DNA of 58,650 nt. It comes from Bacillota bacterium (lineage in GTDB: Bacteria; Bacillota; Clostridia; Christensenellales; Pumilibacteraceae). This document shows, piece by piece, positions 42,546 through 51,601 of the stretch. Location of the stretch: contig WRAP01000011.1 in the NCBI GenBank assembly GCA_009780135.1, positions 1 to 58,650 on the forward strand. Reading direction: 5' to 3'. The position numbers and the translations under genes were made by a program. Positions within the stretch are counted from its first letter, which is position 1. Every line of letters starts with the position of its first letter. The notes under the pieces were generated by a model, which saw only the letters and a list, made by a program, of their open reading frames with translations, ran no database searches and was not told the origin of the DNA.

Positions 42546-43445
42546 CTAATTCAATCTCTTAACCTCTTCCACTAACTCCACGCCGAACTTTTCAAAAACT
42601 CGTTTTTGGCATATAGTGATTAGATTTTCTATATCGGTTGCTGTTGCATTCCCTTTATTTATAATAAAGTTTGCGTGTTTTTCGCTTATAACAGCATCAC
42701 CGATAGTAAAGCCTTTTAGCCCGACTGCCTCTATTAGTTGCCCAGCACTTTTGTAAGGTATAGCCTCTAGTATATCGCTACTATTATCAATAAACGGATT
42801 TTTGAAAACACTGCCTGCCGAGTATCCGCTGGGTTGAGTTGCCTTGCGTCTTTGAGTAAACTCTAACCTTTTAGCTACAATTTGCTCTTTTTTACATTCG
42901 CTTTTCTTAAAGCCTATCCTAATTATAATGTCGCTATGTAAAAATCCGCTTTTTCTATAACTAAATCCACACTTATCAGAACTCAACCGCACTAACTTAC
43001 CGTCTCTAATAATCTCTACCCATTCAATAAAACTTGCTATATCTCCGCCGAATGCCCCGGCATTACCTTTAACCGCTCCTCCAACACTTCCTGGGATTCC
43101 GCTAGCCCAAGCCATATCGCAAAACTCACTATTCTCCACAGTCCTAGTAAGTTTAATCAAACTATATCCGCTATCCACAACAAGCAATCTCCCCTGCCGC
43201 CAAATATCCTTTAGCTCCACTTTAATAACTAAACCCTTAACTCCGCTGTCGCTAACCAAAACATTACTGCCTCCGCCCAAAATAATAACAGACAAGCCCT
43301 CTCTTTTAGCAAACTCCAAGGCATTAAAAAGTGCCTCCAAGCTACTAACTCTAATAAAAAATTCCGCTTCTCCGCCTACTCTCCACGATGTAAAGCCCTT
43401 TAGCGGAACCGATTTTTGAATTTCTTCCATATTATTATACCCCAT
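42546..43445 (-). CDS. murB: UDP-N-acetylenolpyruvoylglucosamine reductase
   Basis: 299 residues (294 if ATG 43430 is the start, which lies closer to a GGGG tract). FAD-dependent reduction giving UDP-MurNAc for peptidoglycan. FAD-binding LGGGSNVLVSDSGVKGLVI, the substrate and catalytic parts GIPGSVGGAVKGNAGAFG, YRKSGF and the Ser in PSGYSAGSVFKNP, plus a C-terminal GDAVISEKHANFIINKG. It is the type I/II form found in Gram-positives. The gene is divergent from the YwaF-like gene with 82 bases between. Confidence 0.95.
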   Translation of the reverse strand: MGYNNMEEIQKSVPLKGFTSWRVGGEAEFFIRVSSLEALFNALEFAKREGLSVIILGGGSNVLVSDSGVKGLVIKVELKDIWRQGRLLVVDSGYSLIKLTRTVENSEFCDMAWASGIPGSVGGAVKGNAGAFGGDIASFIEWVEIIRDGKLVRLSSDKCGFSYRKSGFLHSDIIIRIGFKKSECKKEQIVAKRLEFTQRRKATQPSGYSAGSVFKNPFIDNSSDILEAIPYKSAGQLIEAVGLKGFTIGDAVISEKHANFIINKGNATATDIENLITICQKRVFEKFGVELVEEVKRLN

Positions 43446-43490
43446 AATAATATATATGCGCTAGTAAAATATATGGCTAACAAAAAACTC

Positions 43491-43520
43491 TTTACTAAAT
43501 GCTTATATAGGGCATATAAT
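43491..43520 (+). promoter_or_regulatory. Leaderless-type promoter of the YwaF-like gene
   Basis: TTTACT at 43491-43496, an 18-base spacer and consensus TATAAT at 43515-43520. The ATG at 43528 follows after seven bases and there is no Shine-Dalgarno sequence. Confidence 0.6.
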
Positions 43521-43527
43521 AAGATAG

Positions 43528-44652
43528 ATGTGGGGCGGGATTTTCACAGACCAAACAGCTGAAGTTGGTATTTCGGCATCGGAGCAATTTAGAGTAACTA
43601 CTTACGGCTACTTTAGCTTTTGGCATGTGGTTATGATTTTTGTTGCGCTTGTTATTATCGGACTTTCGGCTCTTTTATTTTTTAGAAAAAAACATCTTGA
43701 AAAGGCTGTGCTAATCAGTATGACTGCTACTGTTTTAGTATGCATGTTGGGCACGCTGATTTGGGCAATAGTTACGGGCGAGTATAATATAGAATGGTTT
43801 ATACCGCTACACTTGTGTAATGTTTTTGGAATAATTTTACCTATTTGTTGCTTTAATCAAAAATTCAAAAAGCTATGTTTGGATTATATAGTTTGGATTG
43901 GTTTAGGCGGTTTTGTAGCAATAATTTTTCCTATAACCTCTATGGTGCATATTGGAGTTTTTCATCCCGTTAGTATAATGGTTTGGGTACATCATATTGC
44001 AATTGCTGTGCTTGGCGGTTATTATGTTGTAAGCGGATTGTATCGAAAAGTAAATACTCTTCCTATAATTGGTATTATTGTTATTTTAACAGGCCTTGGT
44101 GCTGTGATAAATCATTTTACCGGCTCTAACTTTTTGTTTACTAATCCAGATAGAATGGTACAGCCTATGTACGGAATAGTTAGTGTGTTTGGAAGGTTAG
44201 GTGTTATTGCAGTTATATCTATGGTTATTTTAGCACTACTTGCTATTCATATAGTTTATAAGTGGTTTGAAAGACGCAAGCATTTGACTCTTAAGCAATT
44301 TGTTACAGAAAGCTGGTTTGTGCGTAGAGTTAATAAATCGAATTTTTTAATGAAGATTATTACATCAACTTCTAATAAACTTAAAACTACAGCTACTACT
44401 ATCAACGAAAAAGCTAAAAATAAAACCATACGGCGAGCAATAAAGCTAACCGAGCGATTTATAAAATGCGTAAAGGATTCTGAGATTTTAACTTCACTTT
44501 GGAAAAGTGAATTATCACAGCTAACCGATGCTGATTATCTATTAGACACCTTTACAAAAAGCGGATTACTTGAGATGCTAGCCCTTGAGTTTTCGTTAAA
44601 AGAACTAAATGAATTAAAAGCTATGCCACAAGATGAAATTATTTTTGTTTAA
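43528..44652 (+). CDS. YwaF/TIGR02206-like multi-pass membrane protein
   Basis: 374 residues. Seven or so transmembrane helices occupy residues 28-240, with the characteristic WFIPLHLCNVFGIILPIC block and NPDRMVQPMYG loop of the YwaF (TIGR02206) family, whose function is unknown. The C-terminal 120 residues are cytoplasmic, basic and helical, which the short family members lack. Promoter spacing suggests a leaderless message. It is followed by metK, which has its own promoter. Confidence 0.75.
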   Translation: MWGGIFTDQTAEVGISASEQFRVTTYGYFSFWHVVMIFVALVIIGLSALLFFRKKHLEKAVLISMTATVLVCMLGTLIWAIVTGEYNIEWFIPLHLCNVFGIILPICCFNQKFKKLCLDYIVWIGLGGFVAIIFPITSMVHIGVFHPVSIMVWVHHIAIAVLGGYYVVSGLYRKVNTLPIIGIIVILTGLGAVINHFTGSNFLFTNPDRMVQPMYGIVSVFGRLGVIAVISMVILALLAIHIVYKWFERRKHLTLKQFVTESWFVRRVNKSNFLMKIITSTSNKLKTTATTINEKAKNKTIRRAIKLTERFIKCVKDSEILTSLWKSELSQLTDADYLLDTFTKSGLLEMLALEFSLKELNELKAMPQDEIIFV

Positions 44653-44706
44653 ATCAGCTTTGTAAAATATAGTATTTTATTGTTTTTTTATACAAACTAG
44701 TTAAAG

Positions 44707-44735
44707 TTGACAGTGTTTTTGTTTTTTTATATAAT
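44707..44735 (+). promoter_or_regulatory. Consensus sigma-A promoter of metK
   Basis: TTGACA at 44707-44712, a 17-base spacer and TATAAT at 44730-44735: both hexamers fully consensus at the best spacing. The leader is only about 20 bases, leaving no room for a SAM riboswitch. Confidence 0.85.
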
Positions 44736-44761
44736 GACTATGAACTCAAGGAAAAACTATA

Positions 44762-45943
44762 ATGATTACAAACGATAAACTTAAACTTATAACTTCTGAA
44801 TCTGTTACAGAGGGTCATCCCGATAAGGTATGCGATAGAATTTCGGATGCTTTTTTAGACGAAATTTTGGCTCAAGACCCAAATGCCAGAGTTGCTTGCG
44901 AGACCTGCGTTACAACAGGACTTGTGTTTGTTTTTGGAGAGGTTACAACTAGTGGTTATGCCGATATTAGTTCTGTTGCCCGCCGTGCTATCCGTGAAAT
45001 CGGCTACACAGAAGCTAACCTAGGCTTTGACGCTGATAGCTGTGCTATAATGAATGCTTTACACGGTCAAAGTCCCGATATAGACGGGGCAGTTAGCAGT
45101 TCGCTAGAGACGAGAAATCAAATAAAAGCGGATAAATACGAAAAAACTGGTGCTGGCGATCAGGGTATGATGTACGGCTACGCTTGCCGTGAAACAGATG
45201 AATATATGCCTATGCCGATTTATTTGGCTCATCGACTAACCAGAGGGTTATCAAAAGCAAGAAAAACCGGTTTACTCCCCTATTTAAAGCCCGACGGCAA
45301 AAGCCAAGTTACAGTAAGTTATGAAAACGGAATCCCAAAAAGAATAGATACTATTGTGGTATCTACTCAGCATGCCGAGGAAGCTAGTTTAGAACAAATT
45401 CAATACGACATCAAAAAGCACATCGTTATCCCAAATATCGATGCAAATTTTTTAGATGAAAATACAAAGTATTTTATAAACCCTAGCGGACGGTTCGTTA
45501 AGGGTGGTCCCGCCGGCGATAGCGGACTTACCGGCAGAAAAATAATTGCCGATACTTATGGCGGAATTTGTCCTCATGGTGGCGGTGCTTTTAGCGGAAA
45601 AGACCCAACAAAAGTAGACCGCAGTGCTGCTTATATGGCAAGGTATGTCGCCAAAAATATTGTTGCGGCAGGACTCGCCGACAAAATTGAAATTCAAGTA
45701 AGCTATGCTATAGGTGTTGCCCGCCCCGTTAGTATGTATGTAAATACTTTTGGCACAAGTAAATTATCAGATGAAAAATTGATTACTCTTATCAATAAGC
45801 ACTTCGATTTTCGCCCCGCCGCAATTATTGAGACTTTAGGCTTAAATTGTCCGATTTACTCTAAAACCTCAGCTTATGGCCACTTTGGCAATCCCGAATT
45901 TAGTTGGGAAAAACTTGATAAAATTAAGGACTTGCAAAAGTAA
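44762..45943 (+). CDS. metK: S-adenosylmethionine synthetase
   Basis: 393 residues, standard length. Makes SAM from methionine and ATP. Motifs: [32 protein letters not shown] (ATP-binding), [19 protein letters not shown] and the C-terminal [24 protein letters not shown] precedes ATG 44762. In many Clostridia metK is under SAM riboswitch control; here it has a strong constitutive-looking promoter and a very short leader. Confidence 0.97.
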   Translation: MITNDKLKLITSESVTEGHPDKVCDRISDAFLDEILAQDPNARVACETCVTTGLVFVFGEVTTSGYADISSVARRAIREIGYTEANLGFDADSCAIMNALHGQSPDIDGAVSSSLETRNQIKADKYEKTGAGDQGMMYGYACRETDEYMPMPIYLAHRLTRGLSKARKTGLLPYLKPDGKSQVTVSYENGIPKRIDTIVVSTQHAEEASLEQIQYDIKKHIVIPNIDANFLDENTKYFINPSGRFVKGGPAGDSGLTGRKIIADTYGGICPHGGGAFSGKDPTKVDRSAAYMARYVAKNIVAAGLADKIEIQVSYAIGVARPVSMYVNTFGTSKLSDEKLITLINKHFDFRPAAIIETLGLNCPIYSKTSAYGHFGNPEFSWEKLDKIKDLQK

Positions 45944-46029
45944 TTTTTAAACTACAAACTATTATTTTATTAAAATCTATTTATCCTAAATTTATAGTTA
46001 GTACTTTGTCGTATGTAATTAAAAAACGC

Positions 46030-46058
46030 TTGACTGATTTATGTTTACATAGTAGAAT
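46030..46058 (+). promoter_or_regulatory. Promoter of the lipoprotein gene at 46130
   Basis: TTGACT at 46030-46035, a 17-base spacer and TAGAAT at 46053-46058. The leader of about 65 bases contains AGGAGG at 46110-46115. Confidence 0.65.
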
Positions 46059-46129
46059 TTATACATATAATACATATATAAATCAATTTTTTAACAAAAA
46101 CACATCTTTAGGAGGAAACAAAATAAAAA

Positions 46130-47869
46130 ATGAAAACACATAAAAAACACTTGGCTATTATTTTAGCCATAATAATGGTCGTTGCACTTGTGCTTGTGGC
46201 TTGTCCGACACCTACAGTAGACATACCAACTCCATTAGCTAGACCTGTTGCCATATTAGATGCCGAAACGGAATTTACTATGGATAGTGCACCTAGTTTA
46301 ACCGCGGCTGAGCGTCAACGCACCCTGCTTGTGCTAGATTATATCGATCTAAACGGAGTAGAGCGAGAAAACATATCGTTTTCGGCAGCTTTAACCGAGG
46401 GTACTGGTGTAGTATCGCTTGTAGTTACGCAAATCAATGCCGTCGGCGAGGGTAATTTAGGGGCTAGATTTTTAGTAAATGCTCAATCGGGTCAAACAGG
46501 CACAGCAATTATAACTCTAACCGCCACTATGGAAGAAGAAGTTGTACTTACTATCCCTATTACAGTAACTGTAATAGATAGCACTATTACCGCTACTTCT
46601 ACTCTAACTCAAGAAGGCTTTACTTTAGCTACTCTACCGTCTCCGGTTAGAAATCAAGCCTTTAACTTCTCGATTACATTATTGCCTACTCATATTGTAG
46701 AAGCTACTACCCCTCCCGTTGTTACATTCACAGTAGTCGGCACAGAAGCTCCTCAAACAGTAACTGGGGTAAGAGCCAATGAAACGGATGTATTTAACTT
46801 TACAATTCCTGCTACTCAAGTTACAGGCAATATTACATTAACAAATATATCTGGTATTATAGATAATCCTGCTCCCCTACTAAATGTAGAGGGCTTAAAT
46901 CTAGAGGGTGACTTTACTATTATTGGCAATACAGTTGCTTTTACTAATCAAAACTATACCTTTACAGTACAAGCACCAGATTATTACACCGCTATAAGCG
47001 TGTCTTACCGTATTGGAGCTACTGGTACAGTACACACACTACAAGGCACAATCACTCCTGCCGGTCCAAATATCAATGCTGAATTTACAGTTCCTATGGA
47101 TCAACTGGCTACAGCTAATGTAGATACCGACAGTCTAGTTATTACAGCAGTTAATTTAATGCTAGGAGATAACGACTTTGGAGATAACTTTTTTAACCCT
47201 ACTTATTGGACTTGGACTGGCGACGGGAATCCTGCCGGTACAGGGGACGGTTTTGCCGCTAATCAAACTGCTCCTACCTATCAAAACGGCATACTAACTT
47301 TTACCGATACTACCATTCGCAATCATCAAGCAGGAGTTAGCGGTCCGCATATAAGTGTAGCTACAGCTAGCAATGCGTGGAGTCAAATTTCTTTTGAAGT
47401 AAATACAGCCGGCACTTTTGATATGGCACTATTTGCTACTGCTGGTGCTGGCGTTAATGCCACTAATACCAATTGGCATACTGGCAACTGGTTAAGATTG
47501 TTTAGCACAGACGATGGCAGGGTAAATCTTGGCATTGGGCAAAACGAGTATGGATTAGGTGCCCAAACTGTTGAAGGAGTGTTTACTACAAACAATTGGA
47601 ACCGTATAGACTTAGTTTATCGTAGAGTAGACGGAGAGCCAGGCACATCAGGACAAGTAGATATAAGACTCTTCGTAAACGGAGTATTGCAAGAACTTAT
47701 TGCTCCAGACGAGCATGCTACTCACGATTGGGGAACTGTTCATAACGGTGCGTTTAGAATAACAATTGTTATGCCAAACTATGGTCATCGTGTTATGGTA
47801 CGCACAGGCGAGGAGAATACCGTTGCGTTTAGACGAATCGAAACACCACTACTCGACGAACCAAATTAA
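46130..47869 (+). CDS. Large surface lipoprotein with a C-terminal lectin/LamG-like domain
   Basis: 579 residues. The signal peptide ends in VLVAC, a lipobox. The middle is Thr/Val/Ala-rich with immunoglobulin-like beta repeats (two or three units between residues 40 and 345). Residues about 355-570 form a jelly-roll resembling LamG/concanavalin domains (WSQISFEVNTAGTFDM, GNWLRLFSTDDGRVNLG, NNWNRIDLVYRRV, RLFVNGVLQE). Glycan or host binding is inferred. AGGAGG lies 14 bases before ATG 46130, a wide spacing. The gene has its own promoter and terminator. Confidence 0.75.
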   Translation: MKTHKKHLAIILAIIMVVALVLVACPTPTVDIPTPLARPVAILDAETEFTMDSAPSLTAAERQRTLLVLDYIDLNGVERENISFSAALTEGTGVVSLVVTQINAVGEGNLGARFLVNAQSGQTGTAIITLTATMEEEVVLTIPITVTVIDSTITATSTLTQEGFTLATLPSPVRNQAFNFSITLLPTHIVEATTPPVVTFTVVGTEAPQTVTGVRANETDVFNFTIPATQVTGNITLTNISGIIDNPAPLLNVEGLNLEGDFTIIGNTVAFTNQNYTFTVQAPDYYTAISVSYRIGATGTVHTLQGTITPAGPNINAEFTVPMDQLATANVDTDSLVITAVNLMLGDNDFGDNFFNPTYWTWTGDGNPAGTGDGFAANQTAPTYQNGILTFTDTTIRNHQAGVSGPHISVATASNAWSQISFEVNTAGTFDMALFATAGAGVNATNTNWHTGNWLRLFSTDDGRVNLGIGQNEYGLGAQTVEGVFTTNNWNRIDLVYRRVDGEPGTSGQVDIRLFVNGVLQELIAPDEHATHDWGTVHNGAFRITIVMPNYGHRVMVRTGEENTVAFRRIETPLLDEPN

Positions 47870-47894
47870 AATTTAAGCTTAAAAACAATAGCTT

Positions 47895-47938
47895 AAAATG
47901 CTCAGATTTATATTTTTTATAAATCTGAGCATTTTTTA
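47895..47938 (+). terminator. Terminator of the lipoprotein gene
   Basis: Stem of 18 bp, AAAATGCTCAGATTTATA and its complement, loop TTTTT, then a T-run. Confidence 0.9.
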
Positions 47939-47983
47939 ATATAGTAATTTTTTAACTACAAATTATAACTTATAAACTCCCTC

Positions 47984-48012
47984 TTGACACCTCTTCCCTT
48001 CTATGCTAGACT
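47984..48012 (+). promoter_or_regulatory. Leaderless-type promoter of the P-type ATPase gene
   Basis: TTGACA at 47984-47989, 17-base spacer, TAGACT at 48007-48012, seven bases to ATG 48020. The TTG of the -35 box opens a longer frame that is not a real start. Confidence 0.7.
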
Positions 48013-48019
48013 AAAAGCA

Positions 48020-50788
48020 ATGGATAAAACTAATAAAAATCCGCAGGATGATGCTGATACTAAAGCTAAAACTAGCAATAAAACTACTACCAGCATCATA
48101 TCTACAAAAAAAGCTCCTTTGCGTCCGCTTTCTAATAATGAAGAACAACTGTCAACCGACAATAAAGAAACAAAGGTTGATGGTTTTTTAGAAGACTCTG
48201 ATAGTGACGATTGTTATTTTTCTAGCGAATCTAGCTCTTCTAAAACTATTGATGCAGGACTTATCCATAAAGAACGCTTTAGTAAAAAACTTCGAATAAA
48301 ACTACCTAAACCTAAACATAAATCTAGCTCAAAATCCATAATGATACTCGATGAAGCTGAAAGATTCGAGCCAGATGTATTAACTGGGCTATCATTAGAG
48401 CAGGTTGAAAATCGCAACCAAAAGGGACTTATAAACTACAGCAAAAAAAAGTCCACTAGACCTATTTGGCAGATCTTCTTTTATAATCTTGTAACTCCTA
48501 TAAACGCAATAGCGGCATTTGTAGCAATAATGCTACTGATTTTTAATGCTCATTGGCTTCAGCTAGTGTTTATGTTTATTATTTTAGCAAACAATGGTAT
48601 AGGGATTTTTCAGGAAATCAGGGCTAAGATCACAATTGAAAAGCTCAGTATTATGACTGCTCCTACCGCTACGGTAATACGAGCGGGTGAGAGGTCTGTT
48701 ATTCCTGTTGAAGAGGTTGTTTTAGACGATATTATATATATAGAAGCAGGTAAGCAAATTTGTGCCGACAGTATAGTTGTATCGGGCGAAGCCGAAGCTA
48801 ACGAGGCAATGCTAACAGGCGAGAGTCAACCTGAGAGAAAAATTATAGGTAGCACTCTTTATAGCGGTAGCTATATTTCTAGCGGAAACTGTTATGCTAG
48901 AGTAAATAAAGTAGGCTCAGCTAATTATGTAGAAACTCTGACAAGCCACGCTAAACGCTATAAAAAACCAAAATCAGAGTTGTTTAATTCTATAAACACT
49001 ATAATGAGAGTGGTTATACCGCTAGCGATTTTTTTAACTGCTATAACCGTAGTTACCTATTGGCTTAGAGAAATACAAGGTAACGAGCTTATTTATAGTC
49101 GAGATGCATGGGACGAAAACATTCAGCAAGCCGCCGGTGTTATGATGGGTATGTTACCCGTGGGAATGTTTTTACTTACTTCTATTGCTTTATTTGTATC
49201 TGTTAGAAAATTGGGGAAAAAACGGGCACTTGTTAAAGACTTTAACTGTATTGAAAGTTTAGCAAGAGTTGATATGCTATGCCTAGATAAAACCGGCACA
49301 ATTACAGATGGCACAATGAGTGTTAAGGATGTAATTGAAATTAAGGGTGCGTCGGAGATTCCATTTGAAATTGCCGATATTATAGGAAGTATTTTAACAG
49401 CAACCGGCGATAATAATCAGACAGCTAGAGCTTTGGCCGAGCATTTTGGCTACTCTAAAATGCTAACTCCTACTACTATTTTGCCGTTTAGTTCTAGCCG
49501 AAAACTAGCTGGCATAAGCACTGAAGAAGCCGGTACATTCTTGTACGGTGCTCCTGAATTTGTACTTAAAGATGTTGGAGTTAGGGTAGATAAAATTATA
49601 AACGAATATGCTAGAGAAGGTTACAGAGTTTTGTGTTTAGCACACTCTCCAGCCGGTATTGTTGGTGATAGATTGCCAAGTGCTAGAAGAGCGTTATGTA
49701 TTATCGCTATAGAAGACAGCATCAGAGAGGATGCAATTGAAACTGTAGCATGGTTTAAGAAAAATAATGTAGCTGTAAAGGTAATTTCGGGTGATAATCC
49801 TATTACTGTTAGTGAGGTAGCAAGGCGAGTTGGTGTAGAAAAAGCAGAACTTTATGTAAGTTTAGAAGGGCTTAGCGAAAGAGAGGTTTTAGAGGCTGCT
49901 ACAAAATATACTGTTTTTGGCAGAGTTACCCCTGAGCAAAAAAAACTGCTTATCCAAACGCTAAAACAAAAGGGTCATACTGTAGCTATGACGGGCGACG
50001 GTGTTAATGATATTTTAGCTATGAGAGAAAGCGATTGTGCTATAGCTATAGCAAGCGGTAGTGAAGCCGCTAGAAATGTCGCCCACTTGGTACTACAAGA
50101 TAGTAACTTTAATTCTATGCCTAGCGTTGTGCTAGAAGGTCGCAAAGTTATAAATAATATCCAAAAAACCTCATCGTTGTTTTTAATGAAGACCATTATG
50201 ACAGTAATACTTGCTGTTGTGTTTTTATTCTTAGAGGGCGGATATCCGTATTTAACACATTATCTATTACTTATGGAAATGTTTGTTATAGCGGTAGCTA
50301 GCTTTGCTCTTGCTCTACAACCTAATAACAAACAAATCAAGGGACAATTTCTTAGCAATGTATTGGGTCGCTCTGCCCCAGGTGGAATAACGCTTGCCGT
50401 TAGTATGTTAGCTATTTATTTCTTTAATCAAAATCTTATGTACTACGGCAATTACATGGATTATTATATGGATATAAGTAGAATAGATGATGCTTATAAT
50501 ACAATGCTGATATTGGGTGTAACCTTTACCAGCTTTATAGTTCTTGTAAAAATTTGCGAGCCGCCTGATAGTTACCGTGCCATAATGCTTGTAGGTGTTG
50601 GTGCTTTGTTGTTTATAGGTGCTTTCGCATTCCCTAGAATTCCTATTCCCGGTTTTTCATTGGATATTTATAACTATCTTCTACAAACTTCCGATATATT
50701 ATTCCTAATAGCCACCGTCCTGGGCTCCTACTTCTTTATGAGTATCCTTATCCGTATTATGAAAGGCTTAAAAGTACTGAATTATTAA
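48020..50788 (+). CDS. Cation-translocating P-type ATPase (CtpE/YfgQ-like)
   Basis: 922 residues. The phosphorylated Asp is in CLDKTGTITDG (about residue 423), with TGES near 266 and GDGVNDILAMRESDCAIA near 659. Ten or so transmembrane helices, the first pair near residues 165-205. The membrane ion-site segment MGMLPVGMFLLTSIALFVSVRKLGKK followed by LVKDFNCIESLARVD resembles the CtpE/YfgQ group, linked to Ca2+ in some species; the ion here is not proven. The N-terminal 115 residues are Ser/Lys/Asp-rich and probably disordered, an unusual extension. The start at ATG 48020 is set by the promoter. Confidence 0.88.
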   Translation: MDKTNKNPQDDADTKAKTSNKTTTSIISTKKAPLRPLSNNEEQLSTDNKETKVDGFLEDSDSDDCYFSSESSSSKTIDAGLIHKERFSKKLRIKLPKPKHKSSSKSIMILDEAERFEPDVLTGLSLEQVENRNQKGLINYSKKKSTRPIWQIFFYNLVTPINAIAAFVAIMLLIFNAHWLQLVFMFIILANNGIGIFQEIRAKITIEKLSIMTAPTATVIRAGERSVIPVEEVVLDDIIYIEAGKQICADSIVVSGEAEANEAMLTGESQPERKIIGSTLYSGSYISSGNCYARVNKVGSANYVETLTSHAKRYKKPKSELFNSINTIMRVVIPLAIFLTAITVVTYWLREIQGNELIYSRDAWDENIQQAAGVMMGMLPVGMFLLTSIALFVSVRKLGKKRALVKDFNCIESLARVDMLCLDKTGTITDGTMSVKDVIEIKGASEIPFEIADIIGSILTATGDNNQTARALAEHFGYSKMLTPTTILPFSSSRKLAGISTEEAGTFLYGAPEFVLKDVGVRVDKIINEYAREGYRVLCLAHSPAGIVGDRLPSARRALCIIAIEDSIREDAIETVAWFKKNNVAVKVISGDNPITVSEVARRVGVEKAELYVSLEGLSEREVLEAATKYTVFGRVTPEQKKLLIQTLKQKGHTVAMTGDGVNDILAMRESDCAIAIASGSEAARNVAHLVLQDSNFNSMPSVVLEGRKVINNIQKTSSLFLMKTIMTVILAVVFLFLEGGYPYLTHYLLLMEMFVIAVASFALALQPNNKQIKGQFLSNVLGRSAPGGITLAVSMLAIYFFNQNLMYYGNYMDYYMDISRIDDAYNTMLILGVTFTSFIVLVKICEPPDSYRAIMLVGVGALLFIGAFAFPRIPIPGFSLDIYNYLLQTSDILFLIATVLGSYFFMSILIRIMKGLKVLNY

Positions 50789-50809
50789 ACTCATTTACAA
50801 AAATATAAT

Positions 50810-50847
50810 AAAAAGATCCGCTAGTAAAATTGCTAGCGGATCTTTTT
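50810..50847. terminator. Bidirectional terminator after the P-type ATPase
   Basis: Perfect 15-bp stem AAAAAGATCCGCTAG / CTAGCGGATCTTTTT with an 8-base loop. Serves the plus-strand ATPase and the minus-strand gene at 50872. Confidence 0.9.
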
Positions 50848-50871
50848 ATTATAAATTATGAATTTTATGTA

Positions 50872-51585
50872 CTAAGAATTTTGAACCGTTATGGTTGCGG
50901 CTACTTCGTCTAATTCGGTAGTTTCATCTAGGACTATTTTGTTTACTGATAACTCATAAGCTATGCGGGTTTCGCTATGCTCTTCGGATAATTTTTTTAT
51001 GTATTCTCTACTCTGAATTCTGCCGGTTATTGCTAGCTTTGCCCCGACATCAATTCCACGAATAAATCTAGCGTTTCTACCCCACGCTATACAAGGGATA
51101 TAATCAGACTTATTATATGCCCTATTTACAGCCAACAATAAATCACAAATTTCACGATTAAATGGTGTTGTGCGATAAATCGGAGGTTTGCAAATATAAC
51201 CTTTTAATTCGCAAACATTTGGATTTTCGCTAGGATTATCCGCAAAATCCCGTACAAAAACACTAAGCATTAGCTTACTTTTATCGTCGATAATCTTATT
51301 ATAGCTTCTAAATTGCCCTTTTATAGCAATTTTTTCGCCGGGACGAATTGTCCGTTCACCTAGCAATCTCTCGCTAATAGTTAGCGGAATTATATCATGC
51401 TGATTAGATAGCCTTGGCACTTTTAGATTAAACTCATAAAAGCTCTCGCCGAATAATTCGTGGCTGTAACTAAGCTTTGTTACCGCCGAACCTGTTAAAA
51501 AAACAGTATTGTTTATAAACGGCGAAGACGAGTTGCCCTCGGATAGCGTGGTTATTCCGCTAAAATTTCGTAATTCTGTGTTCAT
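50872..51585 (-). CDS. Protein with two tandem SSB-like OB-folds
   Basis: 237 residues. Two units of about 95 residues each look like single-stranded DNA-binding OB-folds: NNTVFLTGSAVTKLSYSH to LMLSVFVRDF, and NVCELKGYICKPPIYRTTPF to AYELSVNKIV (the second with CIAWGRNARF, typical of SSB strand 3). The acidic C-terminal tip of replicative SSB is missing. A role in DNA repair or competence is possible but not shown. GAGAGG precedes ATG 51585. It lies 16 bases after the deacetylase gene, on the same strand. Confidence 0.7.
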   Translation of the reverse strand: MNTELRNFSGITTLSEGNSSSPFINNTVFLTGSAVTKLSYSHELFGESFYEFNLKVPRLSNQHDIIPLTISERLLGERTIRPGEKIAIKGQFRSYNKIIDDKSKLMLSVFVRDFADNPSENPNVCELKGYICKPPIYRTTPFNREICDLLLAVNRAYNKSDYIPCIAWGRNARFIRGIDVGAKLAITGRIQSREYIKKLSEEHSETRIAYELSVNKIVLDETTELDEVAATITVQNS

Positions 51586-51601
51586 ATGTTTTTTACCTCT
51601 C

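Noticed and set aside
44740-44762. SAM riboswitch before metK
   Set aside because: The leader after the consensus promoter is only about 20 bases.
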